DNA of 46,256 bases from SLRI01 sp964576715 (lineage in GTDB: Bacteria; Pseudomonadota; Alphaproteobacteria; Geminicoccales; Geminicoccaceae): NCBI GenBank assembly GCA_964576715.1, contig CAZNWE010000029.1:1-46256 (forward strand), given 5' to 3'. Both the position numbers and the translations under genes were made by a program. Under the pieces are notes generated by a model, which worked only from the letters and a program-made list of their open reading frames with translations, was not told the origin of the DNA and did no database searches. This document shows positions 35,499 to 43,498 of the stretch, in pieces. Positions within the stretch are counted from its first letter, which is position 1; every line of letters begins with the position of its first letter.

Positions 35499-35999
35499 AT
35501 GGCAAAGGAACTGGCATACGATGTCGGGGACTACATTGTCTACCCCAGCCACGGGGTAGGCCAGATCACCAATATCGAGAAGCAGACGATCGCCGGCATC
35601 AACCTCGAGATGTACGTGGTGTCGTTCGAGAACGAAAAACTGATCCTGCGCGTGCCGGTCGAGAAGGCACCCAATTCCGGCATGCGCAAGCTCAGCAGCC
35701 GCGAGAAGATCCAGTCGGCCCTTGATGCATTGAAGATCAGGACGCGGCCGCGGCGCAACATCATGTGGAGCCGCCGCGCACAAGAGTACGAAGCGAAGAT
35801 CAATTCCGGCGATCCGGTCTCGATCGCCGAGGTGGTGCGCGAGTTGCACCGGGCCGACGACACCGACCAGTCCTACAGCGAGCGGCAGATGTACCGGGCC
35901 GCGCTCGAGCGGCTGGCCCGCGAGGTGGCTGCCATCGATTCGGTCGACGAGTCCGAGGCCACCAAGAAGCTCGAGAAGGTCCTGCTCGCCGCGGCCTGA
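35499..35999 (+). CDS. carD: CarD/CdnL-family RNA polymerase-binding regulator
   Basis: A 166-residue transcription regulator. The N-terminal Tudor-like domain, starting near YDVGDYIVYPSHGVGQI, binds the RNA polymerase beta subunit and shares the fold of the Mfd interaction domain. The C-terminal helical domain (about residues 70-166) contacts promoter DNA near the -10 element and stabilises open complexes. The ATG at 35499 is preferred: GGAGAA lies 8 nt upstream, and the in-frame extension to 35445 does not resemble the family. It stands as a single gene ending at a strong terminator. In alphaproteobacteria CdnL supports rRNA and biosynthetic gene transcription. Confidence 0.94.
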   Translation: MAKELAYDVGDYIVYPSHGVGQITNIEKQTIAGINLEMYVVSFENEKLILRVPVEKAPNSGMRKLSSREKIQSALDALKIRTRPRRNIMWSRRAQEYEAKINSGDPVSIAEVVRELHRADDTDQSYSERQMYRAALERLAREVAAIDSVDESEATKKLEKVLLAAA

Positions 36000-36017
36000 C
36001 CTTCGCCTCCGCAGCGC

Positions 36018-36052
36018 AGCAGGGGGGCGCCAGGAGCGCCCCCCCTGCTTCT
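36018..36052 (+). terminator. intrinsic terminator of carD
   Basis: The left arm AGCAGGGGGGCGC (36018-36030) pairs with 36036-36049 (GCG, seven C, TGCT) across a 5-nt loop, with one extra C in the right arm. A short T-rich tail (TTCTT) follows. It lies 18 nt after the carD stop. The stem is very GC-rich. Confidence 0.8.
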
Positions 36053-36209
36053 TGCCTTCGGCGCAACCGCCCTACCGAGCGACGCGCATCGGCTCCGCTG
36101 TGCGCAACCTGTTCTGTTGCCGACACAGCACGGGCGTCGGCGCCACTGGCGATTGCTGGAGCGAACCGGCTAGCTGCGGTCGGCGAGGAACCGCGCCGCG
36201 GCGGCACCT

Positions 36210-37040
36210 TCAGGCGCTAGGCGTAGCGGGCGACACCGCTCTCCTGGGCCGTTGCCGGCTCATCAGTCGGGCGTTCTCGATGGCGATCACGCTCTGGTCC
36301 GCGAAGGTCCGGGCCAGGGCCATCGCGGCGTCGTTGAAGGGCCGCACCTGTTGGCGGTAGATCGTGAAGGCGCCGACCAGCCGATCGCCGGCCAGCATCG
36401 GAATGGCCGCGAAGGATCGGGCCCCGCCGAGGTCAGCGGTCGCCAGGCGCAGCGGGTCGCCGCTGCGATAGACCGCCTCGGCCCTGACATCGATGATGTT
36501 CATGACCGCCCGCCCCGCCGCCATGCGGCCGAGGCCGGTGTCCGGGCCAGCGGCAAACCAGCCCTGTTCGTCGAGCCATCGCCGAAAGGCGGTGGGAATG
36601 CCGCGATCGAAGGTGGCGCGAAAACGGGCGGGCGCCTCATGCTCGAACAGGATGCCGAACTCGGCGTCGCAGAGTTCCAGTGCATGGCCGAGGATCGCGG
36701 CCATGACCGCCTCCAGGTCGCCTCCGGAGCGGCCGATGATCCCGAGCACGGCAGCCAGCGCCCTTTCGCGGCTCAGCGCCTCTTCGAGGCCGAGCGCCAG
36801 CTCCGCGATCACGGCGGCATGATCGGTGGGCGCCATTGGCCGGGAGGTGCGGCCTTCGAGCCGGGTGCTCAGCTCCAGCTTCGAGGTGACCGCGAGCTTG
36901 CGGTAGATCGTGGCCAGATGGGTGCGCACGGTGGATGGAGCGATGCACAGCCGTGCCGCGATCGCCTGGTAGGTGGCGCCACGCGCATAGGCCTCGGCGA
37001 TTTCCAGCTCGCGCGGACTGAGAGCACCATTGTTCGCCAC
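36210..37040 (-). CDS. LuxR-type HTH (N-terminal) plus GAF domain regulator
   Basis: A 276-residue regulator with reversed domain order. Residues about 5-62 form a LuxR/NarL helix-turn-helix (LSPRELEIAEAYARGATYQAIA, then STVRTHLATIYRKL), and residues about 95-265 form a GAF sensor domain (LELCDAEFGILF ... GAFTIYRQQVRPFNDAAMALARTFADQ). In most LuxR-type proteins the helix-turn-helix is C-terminal. The start is GTG at 37040 with GGGAT upstream. It is divergent from the NTF2-like/MFS genes across a 202-nt gap that holds an imperfect inverted repeat, so it may regulate them. The ligand sensed by the GAF domain is unknown. Confidence 0.82.
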   Translation of the reverse strand: MANNGALSPRELEIAEAYARGATYQAIAARLCIAPSTVRTHLATIYRKLAVTSKLELSTRLEGRTSRPMAPTDHAAVIAELALGLEEALSRERALAAVLGIIGRSGGDLEAVMAAILGHALELCDAEFGILFEHEAPARFRATFDRGIPTAFRRWLDEQGWFAAGPDTGLGRMAAGRAVMNIIDVRAEAVYRSGDPLRLATADLGGARSFAAIPMLAGDRLVGAFTIYRQQVRPFNDAAMALARTFADQSVIAIENARLMSRQRPRRAVSPATPSA

Positions 37041-37112
37041 CGGCTCATCCCGCGCTCTGACGTTGTGGCCTGGAAGTCTGCGGATCGCCCGCCCACCGCG
37101 CGATCACGCAAA

Positions 37113-37155
37113 TGCAGTAGGAAATTACGGCACTCACCGCCGGCAATTTACTGCA
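37113..37155. promoter_or_regulatory. imperfect inverted repeat, candidate operator
   Basis: The arms TGCAGTA (37113-37119) and TACTGCA (37149-37155) are exact inverse complements, and the match continues inward as AAATT against AATTT after a 2-nt offset. They lie in the gap between the HTH-GAF regulator and the NTF2-like gene and could bind the regulator. Arm spacing of 29 nt would need looping or two dimers. Confidence 0.35.
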
Positions 37156-37242
37156 GTTGCACGATATCACGCCGTGGCGCGATGCAGCTAGCCTCGGTCG
37201 ATGCCGACCGTCCGGCGTCGGCACTACCGGGAGGCGTTCTTC

Positions 37243-37656
37243 ATGACCAGGGAACAGACCGCGCGTGCATTCTTCGAAGCCTGTGAAACAGGCAAGGGCT
37301 GGGAGGTTTGCGGTAGCTGGTGCCATGAGGGCGCCACCTTCTCCTGTCAGGCCGACGCCCTCGCCGACACCACGACCCTGGCCGCCTATACCGAGTGGAT
37401 GAAGGGTCTCCTGGGCCCGATCCCGGATGGCCGCTACGAGCTCAGCGCGTTCGCCATGGATTCGGAGCGGGGCACGGTGGTGGCGGCCGCGGTGTTCCAC
37501 GGCACCCAAACGGGCGAGGGCGGCCCGGTCCCGCCGACGGGCAAGACCGTGGCGTCCGATTATGTCTACGTCATCGTCTTCGATGGCGAGAAGATCAGCC
37601 ACATGACCAAGATCTGGAACGACGCCTACGCCTTGCGGGCGCTCGGCTGGGCCTGA
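37243..37656 (+). CDS. NTF2-like/SnoaL-like protein
   Basis: A 137-residue protein with the expected layout of an NTF2-like (SnoaL) cone fold: an N-terminal helix pair (MTREQTARAFFEACETGKGWE), a helical segment (TLAAYTEWMKGLLGPIPDG), and then strands ending VYVIVFDGEKISHMTKIWND. Such proteins act as small isomerases, cyclases or ligand binders; the reaction cannot be read here. The ATG has GGGAGG 8 nt upstream. The stop is followed immediately by the ATG of an MFS transporter gene, so the two are coupled and may act on the same small molecule. Confidence 0.8.
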   Translation: MTREQTARAFFEACETGKGWEVCGSWCHEGATFSCQADALADTTTLAAYTEWMKGLLGPIPDGRYELSAFAMDSERGTVVAAAVFHGTQTGEGGPVPPTGKTVASDYVYVIVFDGEKISHMTKIWNDAYALRALGWA

Positions 37657-38856
37657 ATGCGCTGGCGCATCCTGGCGCTCTTGTTCCTGGCGCGCGTCGG
37701 GCTCGGCTTGCAGTTCCAGACCCTGGGCGCCGTCGGCGACAACCTCGTCGTCGCCTTCGAGTTCGACTATGCCGGGATCGGCCTCTTGATCGGTCTGTTC
37801 ATGGCGCCCGGTCTCTTCCTGGCCATACCCGCGGGATTTGCCGGGCGCCACGCAGCGGATCGCGTTCTGGCCAGCCTCGGCCTTTTCGCACTGGCAATCG
37901 GCGGGATCGTTTCGGGCACCGCCGCGGATGGCTGGACGATCGGACTCGGTCGAGTTCTGGCGGGTGCCGGCTTCCTCTTCACGACGCTCTACTGCACCAA
38001 GATGCTCGCCGACTGGTTCGTCGGCCGCGAGATCGCAACAGCCATGGCCGTCCTCGTCATGAGCTGGCCGTTCGGCATCGCCATGGGCCAGGTCGGCCAT
38101 GCCTGGCTCGCCGACGCCTATGGCTGGCGACTGCCGTTCCTGGTCGCCGCCGGCTACTGTGCCGGGGCAGCACTCGCCGTCTTTCTCCTCTATCGCCCAC
38201 CGGCCGATCTGCCGGCGGCTGCTTCCAGCAGCGCGCCGCTGCGCTTGTCGGGCAAGGAATGGCGGCTCGTGCTCTGTGCCGGCGCCGCCTGGGGAGCCTT
38301 CAACGCGGGCTACGTCGTCTATCTCGGCTTCGGGCCGACAATGCTGGCAGCGCACGGTCACTCCCTCACCGGTGCCGCCGGCATTCTCAGCATCGCCAGC
38401 TGGCTGATGATCCTCTCCGGCGCGCTCTGCGGCCAGCTCGCGGATCGCTTCGGCCGCCGCGAGACCATCCTCGTGGTCTGCATGGCCGGCGCGATCATGG
38501 CCCTGGCCCTGCTCGCGGTGCCGGGGGCGGGACTGCCGGCGAGCCTCCTCTTCGGTCTGGTCGGGATGGCACCGGCCGGGGTGATCATGGCCATGGCCGG
38601 CGCCGCGGTGGCGCCTGCGCGGCGCGCCTTCGGCATGGGCGTGTTCTTCATGGTCTACCACGCGAGCATGACGGCGGCACCGCCGGTTGCCGGTGCGATC
38701 TTCGACGCCACGGGCCATCCCCTGGCCCCGCTCGTGCTCGGCATGCTGCTGTTCGCCGCCGTCGTCCCGGCAGGCTTGGTGTTCCGCCACCTCGAGACGC
38801 GCTCCGGGTTGGCGAGCGCCGGTCCGTCGCCCGCGACGATGGCGGGCGCGAAATGA
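37657..38856 (+). CDS. MFS transporter
   Basis: A 399-residue inner-membrane protein with about twelve hydrophobic helices, of the major facilitator superfamily. The pattern around GLLIGLFMAPGLFLAIPAGFAGRHAADR after helix 2 and the second-half DRFGRRETILV loop match MFS motif A. It resembles CynX/NimT-like or other small-molecule exporters, but the substrate is not apparent. It starts directly after the NTF2-like gene's stop, with no gap. No gene follows on the same strand for more than 500 nt. Confidence 0.86.
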   Translation: MRWRILALLFLARVGLGLQFQTLGAVGDNLVVAFEFDYAGIGLLIGLFMAPGLFLAIPAGFAGRHAADRVLASLGLFALAIGGIVSGTAADGWTIGLGRVLAGAGFLFTTLYCTKMLADWFVGREIATAMAVLVMSWPFGIAMGQVGHAWLADAYGWRLPFLVAAGYCAGAALAVFLLYRPPADLPAAASSSAPLRLSGKEWRLVLCAGAAWGAFNAGYVVYLGFGPTMLAAHGHSLTGAAGILSIASWLMILSGALCGQLADRFGRRETILVVCMAGAIMALALLAVPGAGLPASLLFGLVGMAPAGVIMAMAGAAVAPARRAFGMGVFFMVYHASMTAAPPVAGAIFDATGHPLAPLVLGMLLFAAVVPAGLVFRHLETRSGLASAGPSPATMAGAK

Positions 38857-39364
38857 CCGTCGCGGTCCCGCGCTTTGCAACCCGGCGCGCGGACCGGCGG
38901 CCGGCCGCTGCGGCATGCCGGCCGATCGTGGTGCGGCACTGGCCCTCGCGAGCCGCCGGGTCCATGCCGCCCGGCGGCCGCGGCCGGCAGCTGCCGTTCG
39001 AGACCGGCGCCACCGAGCGTCGGGTTGGCGCAAGGACGTCCGGAACGATGGCGGCATGGCATCGAGGTCTCGAAGCGGCCGGTGCCGTCCGCGTACACCG
39101 GAATGCTGCCCGAAAAGCAGGCACCGCTCTTCAGCACTCGGTCATCGGGGCGTCGCTGGCGGGCGCTGGCCCCGGCCGGTGCACCGCTTCGCGCCCCCCT
39201 GCCCCTCGCCAGCAAAGCGGTCTCCACGCACGCGCGTCGGCCAGCACCGTACCTCGCCTTGGACTCGGGCTTGGGCCTGGGCGACCGGATCGGCGGGCCA
39301 GGGCCGGCGCCGCTCGGCCCCTGCCATTCACGACCCGCGAGCTTGGCCGGCCGCTCTCGGCGGC
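38857..39364. other. 508-nt gap without a supported gene
   Basis: Several open frames cross this interval in both directions, but their products are low-complexity Arg/Ala/Pro/Gly strings, as chance frames in GC-rich DNA usually are. One frame starts at 38853, overlapping the transporter stop as ATGA, and would give about 183 residues ending at 39404; I see no domain in it and it runs into the opposite-strand GGDEF gene. The gap may be a decayed gene or spacer. Confidence 0.4.
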
Positions 39365-40342
39365 CTACTCGGCGGCGATTGTCAGGTCGACGGTGGTGAT
39401 GTAGCGGTCGCCGCCCTGGCGTCGGGCTTCGTACATCGCGGCCTCGGCCCGGGCGCGCTGGCGGGCGAAGCCGGCCGCACCGTCGCCGTCCGGCTCGGCA
39501 TCGGCCCGCCACCTGGCGACCCCGATGCTGAGGCGCAGCGCCGCGACCGGCGAGACGGCGTCGGGCCCGCCGCCCACCCGGCCGGCCAGTGCCGGCGGTA
39601 ACGGCCGCCGCATCGTCGCGAGCAGCTTGCGCGCGACGACATAGGCGTCGCTGTCGTGCTTCATCCCGTCGAGCATGACGAGAAAGGCGGCACCGTCGAG
39701 GCGGGCCAGGCAGTCGGTGCCGCGGACCTCCCGGCGGAGCCGCCGGGCGATCTCGACCAGCTTGCGCTCGGCGACGTCGCCGCCGGCAGCCTCGGCGAAC
39801 GCGGCGAAGCCGTCGACGTCGAGGTGCAGCAACGCCAGGCCGGAGCCGCTGCGACGGCTGCGGGCGAGACTGCGCAGCGCACGTTCCTGCAGCAAGGCCG
39901 GACGTGGCAGGCCGGTCAGCGGGTCGCGCAGCGCCGCCGCGAGCGCCGCCACCTCCCGGTGCTTGCGCGCCCGGGCCAAATAGAGCGCGCGGGCGATCTC
40001 GGCACCGTCGAGCCGCGCCTTGCCGAGATAGTCCTGGGCACCCATGGCCACCGCCTCGCTGGCCATCAGGAGATCGTCGGCGGCGAAGCCGGAGAGCACG
40101 ACGATGGCCAGTGCCGGGTTGCGTCGCTGCAGCCAGGCGACCCCCTCGAGGCCGCGCGCGTCGGGCAACTCGAGATCGAGCAGGACGACGTCCGCCGGAC
40201 GGCTGTCGAGCGCCCGCTGCGCCGCCGACAGGCTATCGGCCGAGCGGCGCTCGATGGCCGGGAAATCCGCGAGGGCGGCATCGACCAGGGCGCGCTCGGC
40301 GGCACTGTCCTCGATGATGAGCAAGGCGAGCTGATCGGGCAT
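39365..40342 (-). CDS. response regulator with degenerate GGDEF domain
   Basis: A 325-residue protein. Residues 1-120 are a receiver domain (LLIIEDS, phospho-acceptor Asp56 in VVLLDLELPD, Lys near 107). The rest is a GGDEF domain beginning DPLTGLPRPALLQERALRSLARS. The active-site loop, normally GGDEF, reads DGAAF in RLDGAAFLVML, so the catalytic acidic pair is missing and it probably cannot make c-di-GMP. The inhibitory-site motif RxxD is kept as RGTD, five residues before the loop, so it may bind c-di-GMP as an effector. The ATG at 40342 directly precedes the receiver; an in-frame TTG lies 6 codons earlier. No partner kinase is adjacent. Confidence 0.85.
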   Translation of the reverse strand: MPDQLALLIIEDSAAERALVDAALADFPAIERRSADSLSAAQRALDSRPADVVLLDLELPDARGLEGVAWLQRRNPALAIVVLSGFAADDLLMASEAVAMGAQDYLGKARLDGAEIARALYLARARKHREVAALAAALRDPLTGLPRPALLQERALRSLARSRRSGSGLALLHLDVDGFAAFAEAAGGDVAERKLVEIARRLRREVRGTDCLARLDGAAFLVMLDGMKHDSDAYVVARKLLATMRRPLPPALAGRVGGGPDAVSPVAALRLSIGVARWRADAEPDGDGAAGFARQRARAEAAMYEARRQGGDRYITTVDLTIAAE

Positions 40343-40438
40343 CGGCAAGGGCTCTCGCAAGGCGGTTGCCTGCCGATCCTAGGCACCGCACCCTAAGATA
40401 GGGTTAACGGCCGGTCCGCTGCGGTGGCCGGCCGGCAA

Positions 40439-40963
40439 TCAATCGCGCCACAGATAGCCGACCTCGCGCAGCTTGGTGCCGGCCATGGCGAGGCTGCTCT
40501 CGGCGACGCGCTTGCCGCCGAGATGCTCGTAGAAGGCCCGTGCCGGATTGCTCGCGAGGACCCAGACGAGGGTCCCGGCGAGGCCACGCCGCGCCAGCTC
40601 GAAGTGACAGGCATCGAACAGCGAGCGGCCGATGCCGCGGCCTTGGTGCCGGGCCAGCACGTAAAGTACGTAGATCTCGCCGCCGGCAAGCTGCTGCCGG
40701 CGGGCTCGGCCGCCACTCGCGATGCCGACGATCTCGCCGTCCACCGTGGCGACGAAGCCCCAGCCGCGCGCCGCGAATGTCCGCCGCCAGTGATGCTCGA
40801 AAGCCGCGTAGCTGAGATTGGCCAGGTAGCTCGCCGGCAGGTGCTCCTGGTAGGATTCACGCCAGCTGTCGACATAGACCCTGGCGATGGCGGCGGCATC
40901 GGCAGGGCCCGCCCGTCTGATGACCAGAGGACGTCGCAGATCAGATGGATGCGGCCGTAGCAT
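40439..40963 (-). CDS. GNAT-family N-acetyltransferase
   Basis: A 174-residue acetyltransferase. Motif A for acetyl-CoA binding is HQGRGIGRSLFDAC (about residues 110-123), and motif B follows in LVWVLASNPARAFYEHLGG. The N-terminal region LVIRRAGPADAAAIARVYVDSWRESY is typical of GNAT proteins. A GGAGGAA lies about 12 nt upstream of the ATG at 40963, so longer in-frame forms are unlikely. Substrate unknown: a small molecule, antibiotic, tRNA or protein N-terminus. It is followed 96 nt later by the GGDEF gene on the same strand. Confidence 0.88.
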   Translation of the reverse strand: MLRPHPSDLRRPLVIRRAGPADAAAIARVYVDSWRESYQEHLPASYLANLSYAAFEHHWRRTFAARGWGFVATVDGEIVGIASGGRARRQQLAGGEIYVLYVLARHQGRGIGRSLFDACHFELARRGLAGTLVWVLASNPARAFYEHLGGKRVAESSLAMAGTKLREVGYLWRD

Positions 40964-41169
40964 GGCGCCTAGCGTTCCTCCGCGGGCCTCGATCAGCCCC
41001 TCTTGGCGGCGACCGGCATGGTCGCCACAGGCCTGCCGACGGTGGCGAAGGGTGTTCGCCCCCGTCACCTTCATGAAGCACTACCGGGCGCTCGAGGGCA
41101 AGAGGCGGCTTGGGTATTCGAGTGCGTCGGGCGCCAATCAGGGCCCAGTGCGGCACCACCGCGCCGGTT

Positions 41170-41212
41170 GCTGGCGACGTCAGAAGCCCCGGTCGCTGGC
41201 GACGTCAGAAGC
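41170..41212. repeat. short direct repeat at a gene end
   Basis: An 18-bp sequence occurs twice without a mismatch, at 41170-41187 and 41195-41212, with a 25-bp period. The left copy lies outside the oxidoreductase gene and the right copy covers its stop codon (41205-41207). It looks like a recent local tandem duplication. Confidence 0.75.
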
Positions 41213-42515
41213 TATTGTCGCTCGCCAGCTTGACGATCTCCTGGCGCAGCTCCCAGACGAGGCTGCTGCGATCCAGGTCGACGTCGTCGACGGTCAGCAT
41301 GGCGTCGGCCGGGATGGCTCGCTTGAGGCGGACCTGCTGGGCCAGCCCGATCGGCAGCAGGCCCTCGCGGGCGGCGGTCGAAGCCGAAACGCAGCGGCCA
41401 TAGACCGTGTAGCCGCCCTCGCCGTCCAGCATCGCGCCGGCGGCGAGGTCGACCTTGGCGGTCGCGGCAACGTCGCCGGCCCAACGCCAGGGGGCCCCGG
41501 TGGGCTCGGCGCGCAGCGCCATGTCGGCGACCGAGACGCCGAGTTCGAGACCGATCAAGTGGCAGGGCCGCCAGAGTGCGGCGTACCCGCCGGTCGGGTC
41601 GGTGGCGAGGCCGTAATCGCGAAAACAGCCGGCGACGTAGTCGGAGGACGCCTTGAAGACGACGTAAACGCCCCAGCGGAGATCGTCGGCCAGCGGCCGG
41701 CCCTCGTCGTCAAGACAGGAGACGGTCTCGACCATCGGTATGCCAGCCATGCCGGCCGCGGCGGCCCGGGCGGCGAGCACGGCCGGCAGGGCGTGGCTGG
41801 CGGCCGGCGGGAAGGCGAGACCGTCCCCGGCCACCTCGAGGTCGGTGGCGTTGGCGATCGCCGCCATCTCGATCGCCGACTTGGTGCCGTCGAGGAAGGA
41901 ATTGAACATCTTGGGGTTCATCCCGGCGGCGGCGGCACGCTCTCGGGTCAGGCCGTAATGGTCCCAGACGGTATCCGGGGTCGAGCGGCGGTAGTCCGGC
42001 CGGTGCTTGGTGCCCTTGCCGGCGGCAACGATCTCGAGGCCACAAGCATGCGCCCAGTCGACCAGTTCCACGACCAGGGCGGGCTGGTCGCCATAGGCCA
42101 TGCTGTAGACGACGTCACGGTGCCGGGCACGGGCGGCGAGCGCCGGGCCGCAGAGCACGTCGGCCTCGACCGTGACCATGAGCACGTGGCGGCGCCCCTC
42201 GATCGCCGCCAAGGCGTGGAGGGTGCCTTGGAGCGGATCGCCGGTCGCCTCGATGACGAGATCGACCGCATCGTCGGTGATCACGGCCGAGGCCTGGTCG
42301 ACGAAGCGGATGGCGTCGGGATCGAGGCCGGTCGACGCCGCGACCCTGGCACGCGCCGCGGCGGGATCGAGATCGGCGATGCAGCGGATGGCGATGCCGG
42401 GCGTGCGCGCGGCCTGGGCGAGGTACATGATGGCGAACTTGCCGCAGCCGATGACGCCGACGCCGATCGGGTTGCCGTCGATGGCCCGCTGCCGAAGGCC
42501 ATTGGTCAGTCGCAT
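41205..42515 (-). CDS. NAD(P)-binding homoserine-dehydrogenase-like oxidoreductase with SAF domain
   Basis: A 436-residue protein of the type grouped as COG4091 (predicted homoserine dehydrogenase with C-terminal SAF domain). The Rossmann loop GVGVIGCGKFA lies at about residues 18-28, followed by an acidic Asp (CIADLD) that favours NAD. The middle contains VAAGKGTKHRPDYRRSTPDTVW, and the SAF-like part is in the last 90 residues (TAAREGLLPIGLAQQVRLKRAIPADAMLTVDDV). True homoserine dehydrogenase is normally encoded elsewhere, so this is probably a sugar-acid or related catabolic dehydrogenase. No transporter or aldolase gene adjoins it. GGGAGGGG lies 5 nt before the ATG. Confidence 0.86.
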   Translation of the reverse strand: MRLTNGLRQRAIDGNPIGVGVIGCGKFAIMYLAQAARTPGIAIRCIADLDPAAARARVAASTGLDPDAIRFVDQASAVITDDAVDLVIEATGDPLQGTLHALAAIEGRRHVLMVTVEADVLCGPALAARARHRDVVYSMAYGDQPALVVELVDWAHACGLEIVAAGKGTKHRPDYRRSTPDTVWDHYGLTRERAAAAGMNPKMFNSFLDGTKSAIEMAAIANATDLEVAGDGLAFPPAASHALPAVLAARAAAAGMAGIPMVETVSCLDDEGRPLADDLRWGVYVVFKASSDYVAGCFRDYGLATDPTGGYAALWRPCHLIGLELGVSVADMALRAEPTGAPWRWAGDVAATAKVDLAAGAMLDGEGGYTVYGRCVSASTAAREGLLPIGLAQQVRLKRAIPADAMLTVDDVDLDRSSLVWELRQEIVKLASDNSF

Positions 42516-42611
42516 GGTTGCCCCTCCCTCGCTCGATCACATCGGCGGGTGATGCAACGGCACCACGCCGGCCGGATGCCGCCTTCGTGTCGTTCAACTG
42601 TCACGCGATGA

Positions 42612-42659
42612 TCGTCATTATGTCTTCATCGCGACCTAGGTTCCGGGTGTCTATGTCAT
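42612..42659 (+). promoter_or_regulatory. PhoB-box-like direct repeats upstream of olsB
   Basis: TCGTCAT (42612-42618) and TCTTCAT (42623-42629) are 7-mers with an 11-bp period, matching the Pho-box half-site CTGTCAT at five and four of seven positions. A third, better half-site, ATGTCAT (42653-42659), matches six of seven but is out of phase with the 11-bp period. In Sinorhizobium olsB is known to be phosphate-controlled through PhoB. The match is partial, so this is a candidate only. Confidence 0.35.
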
Positions 42660-42676
42660 CAACTATCAGTTGATGA
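42656..42676. promoter_or_regulatory. perfect 9-bp inverted repeat, candidate operator of olsBA
   Basis: The arms TCATCAACT (42656-42664) and AGTTGATGA (42668-42676) are exact inverse complements with a 3-nt centre, ending 18 nt before the olsB ATG. The half-site GATGA/TCATC recurs at 42607-42611 and 42626-42630. A dimeric repressor site is the simplest reading. Confidence 0.5.
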
Positions 42677-42694
42677 TTGCGAAAGTGAACGACC

Positions 42695-43498
42695 ATGCTC
42701 GCCAGCTCGATCGCCCCGACGCTCGAACTCTGCCCGACCCAGGATCCGCAACTCGTCGCCGCCGCGCAAGCACTGCGTTATCGGGTGTTCTACGAGGAGA
42801 TGGGTGCGCTGGCCGATCCGCTGACCTGCGGCACTGGCCGCGATGCGGATGCGTTCGATGCGATCGCCGACCATCTCGTGGTGATCGACCGCGACCGCTC
42901 CACCACGCCGAACGATCGCGTCGTCGGCTGCTACCGACTGCTGCGCGGCACGGTGGCGGGCGCCCATGACCGGTTCTACTCGTCGAGCGAGTTCGACCTC
43001 GGCATCTTCGCACCGCAGCTCGATCGCCTGGTCGAGCTCGGCCGCTCCTGCGTTCATGCCGACTACCGCAACGGCTCGGTGATGCAGTTGCTGTGGCGCG
43101 GCATCGCGCAGTACCTCGAGCGGCACAAGCTCGAGGTCATGCTCGGTTGTGCGAGCCTGCCAGGCACCGACGTCGATGCCCTGGCACCTTCCCTGGCCTA
43201 TCTCGGTGCTCGCCACCTGGCACCGGTCGAGCTGCGGCCGCGGCCGGTGCAGGAACGGCATGTGCCGTTGCCGGCGCCCGACCGCTTCACCGCGATCGAG
43301 CTCGAGCGGGGCAAGGCGATGCTGCCGCCGCTGTTGAAGGCCTATTTGCGGATGGGCGGGTTGATCGGCGACGGGGCGGTGGTCGATCGTCAGTTCAACA
43401 CCGTGGATGTCTGTCTGGTGCTCCCGACCGAACGGCTGAAAGACCGCTATCTGCGCCATTTGGCGGCTCCGTCACCGGGCCATGCGGTCGCTGCCTGA
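42695..43498 (+). CDS. olsB: L-ornithine N(alpha)-acyltransferase (OlsB-like)
   Basis: A 267-residue GNAT-fold acyltransferase. The N-terminal region AAQALRYRVFYEEMGA (about residues 22-40) and VELGRSCVHADYRNGSVMQLLWRGI (about 110-135) are characteristic of OlsB/hemolysin-type N-acyltransferases. It transfers a 3-hydroxy fatty acid from acyl carrier protein to ornithine, giving lyso-ornithine lipid. An acyltransferase gene matching OlsA follows, overlapping by 17 nt; the two enzymes make ornithine lipids, phosphorus-free membrane lipids often used under phosphate limitation. The upstream region holds Pho-box-like and inverted repeats. Confidence 0.88.
   Translation: MLASSIAPTLELCPTQDPQLVAAAQALRYRVFYEEMGALADPLTCGTGRDADAFDAIADHLVVIDRDRSTTPNDRVVGCYRLLRGTVAGAHDRFYSSSEFDLGIFAPQLDRLVELGRSCVHADYRNGSVMQLLWRGIAQYLERHKLEVMLGCASLPGTDVDALAPSLAYLGARHLAPVELRPRPVQERHVPLPAPDRFTAIELERGKAMLPPLLKAYLRMGGLIGDGAVVDRQFNTVDVCLVLPTERLKDRYLRHLAAPSPGHAVAA

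Noticed and set aside
37045..39057. A 670-codon - strand frame opposite the NTF2-like and MFS genes
   Set aside because: Low-complexity product, rich in Glu, Gly and Arg, opposite genes with clear folds.
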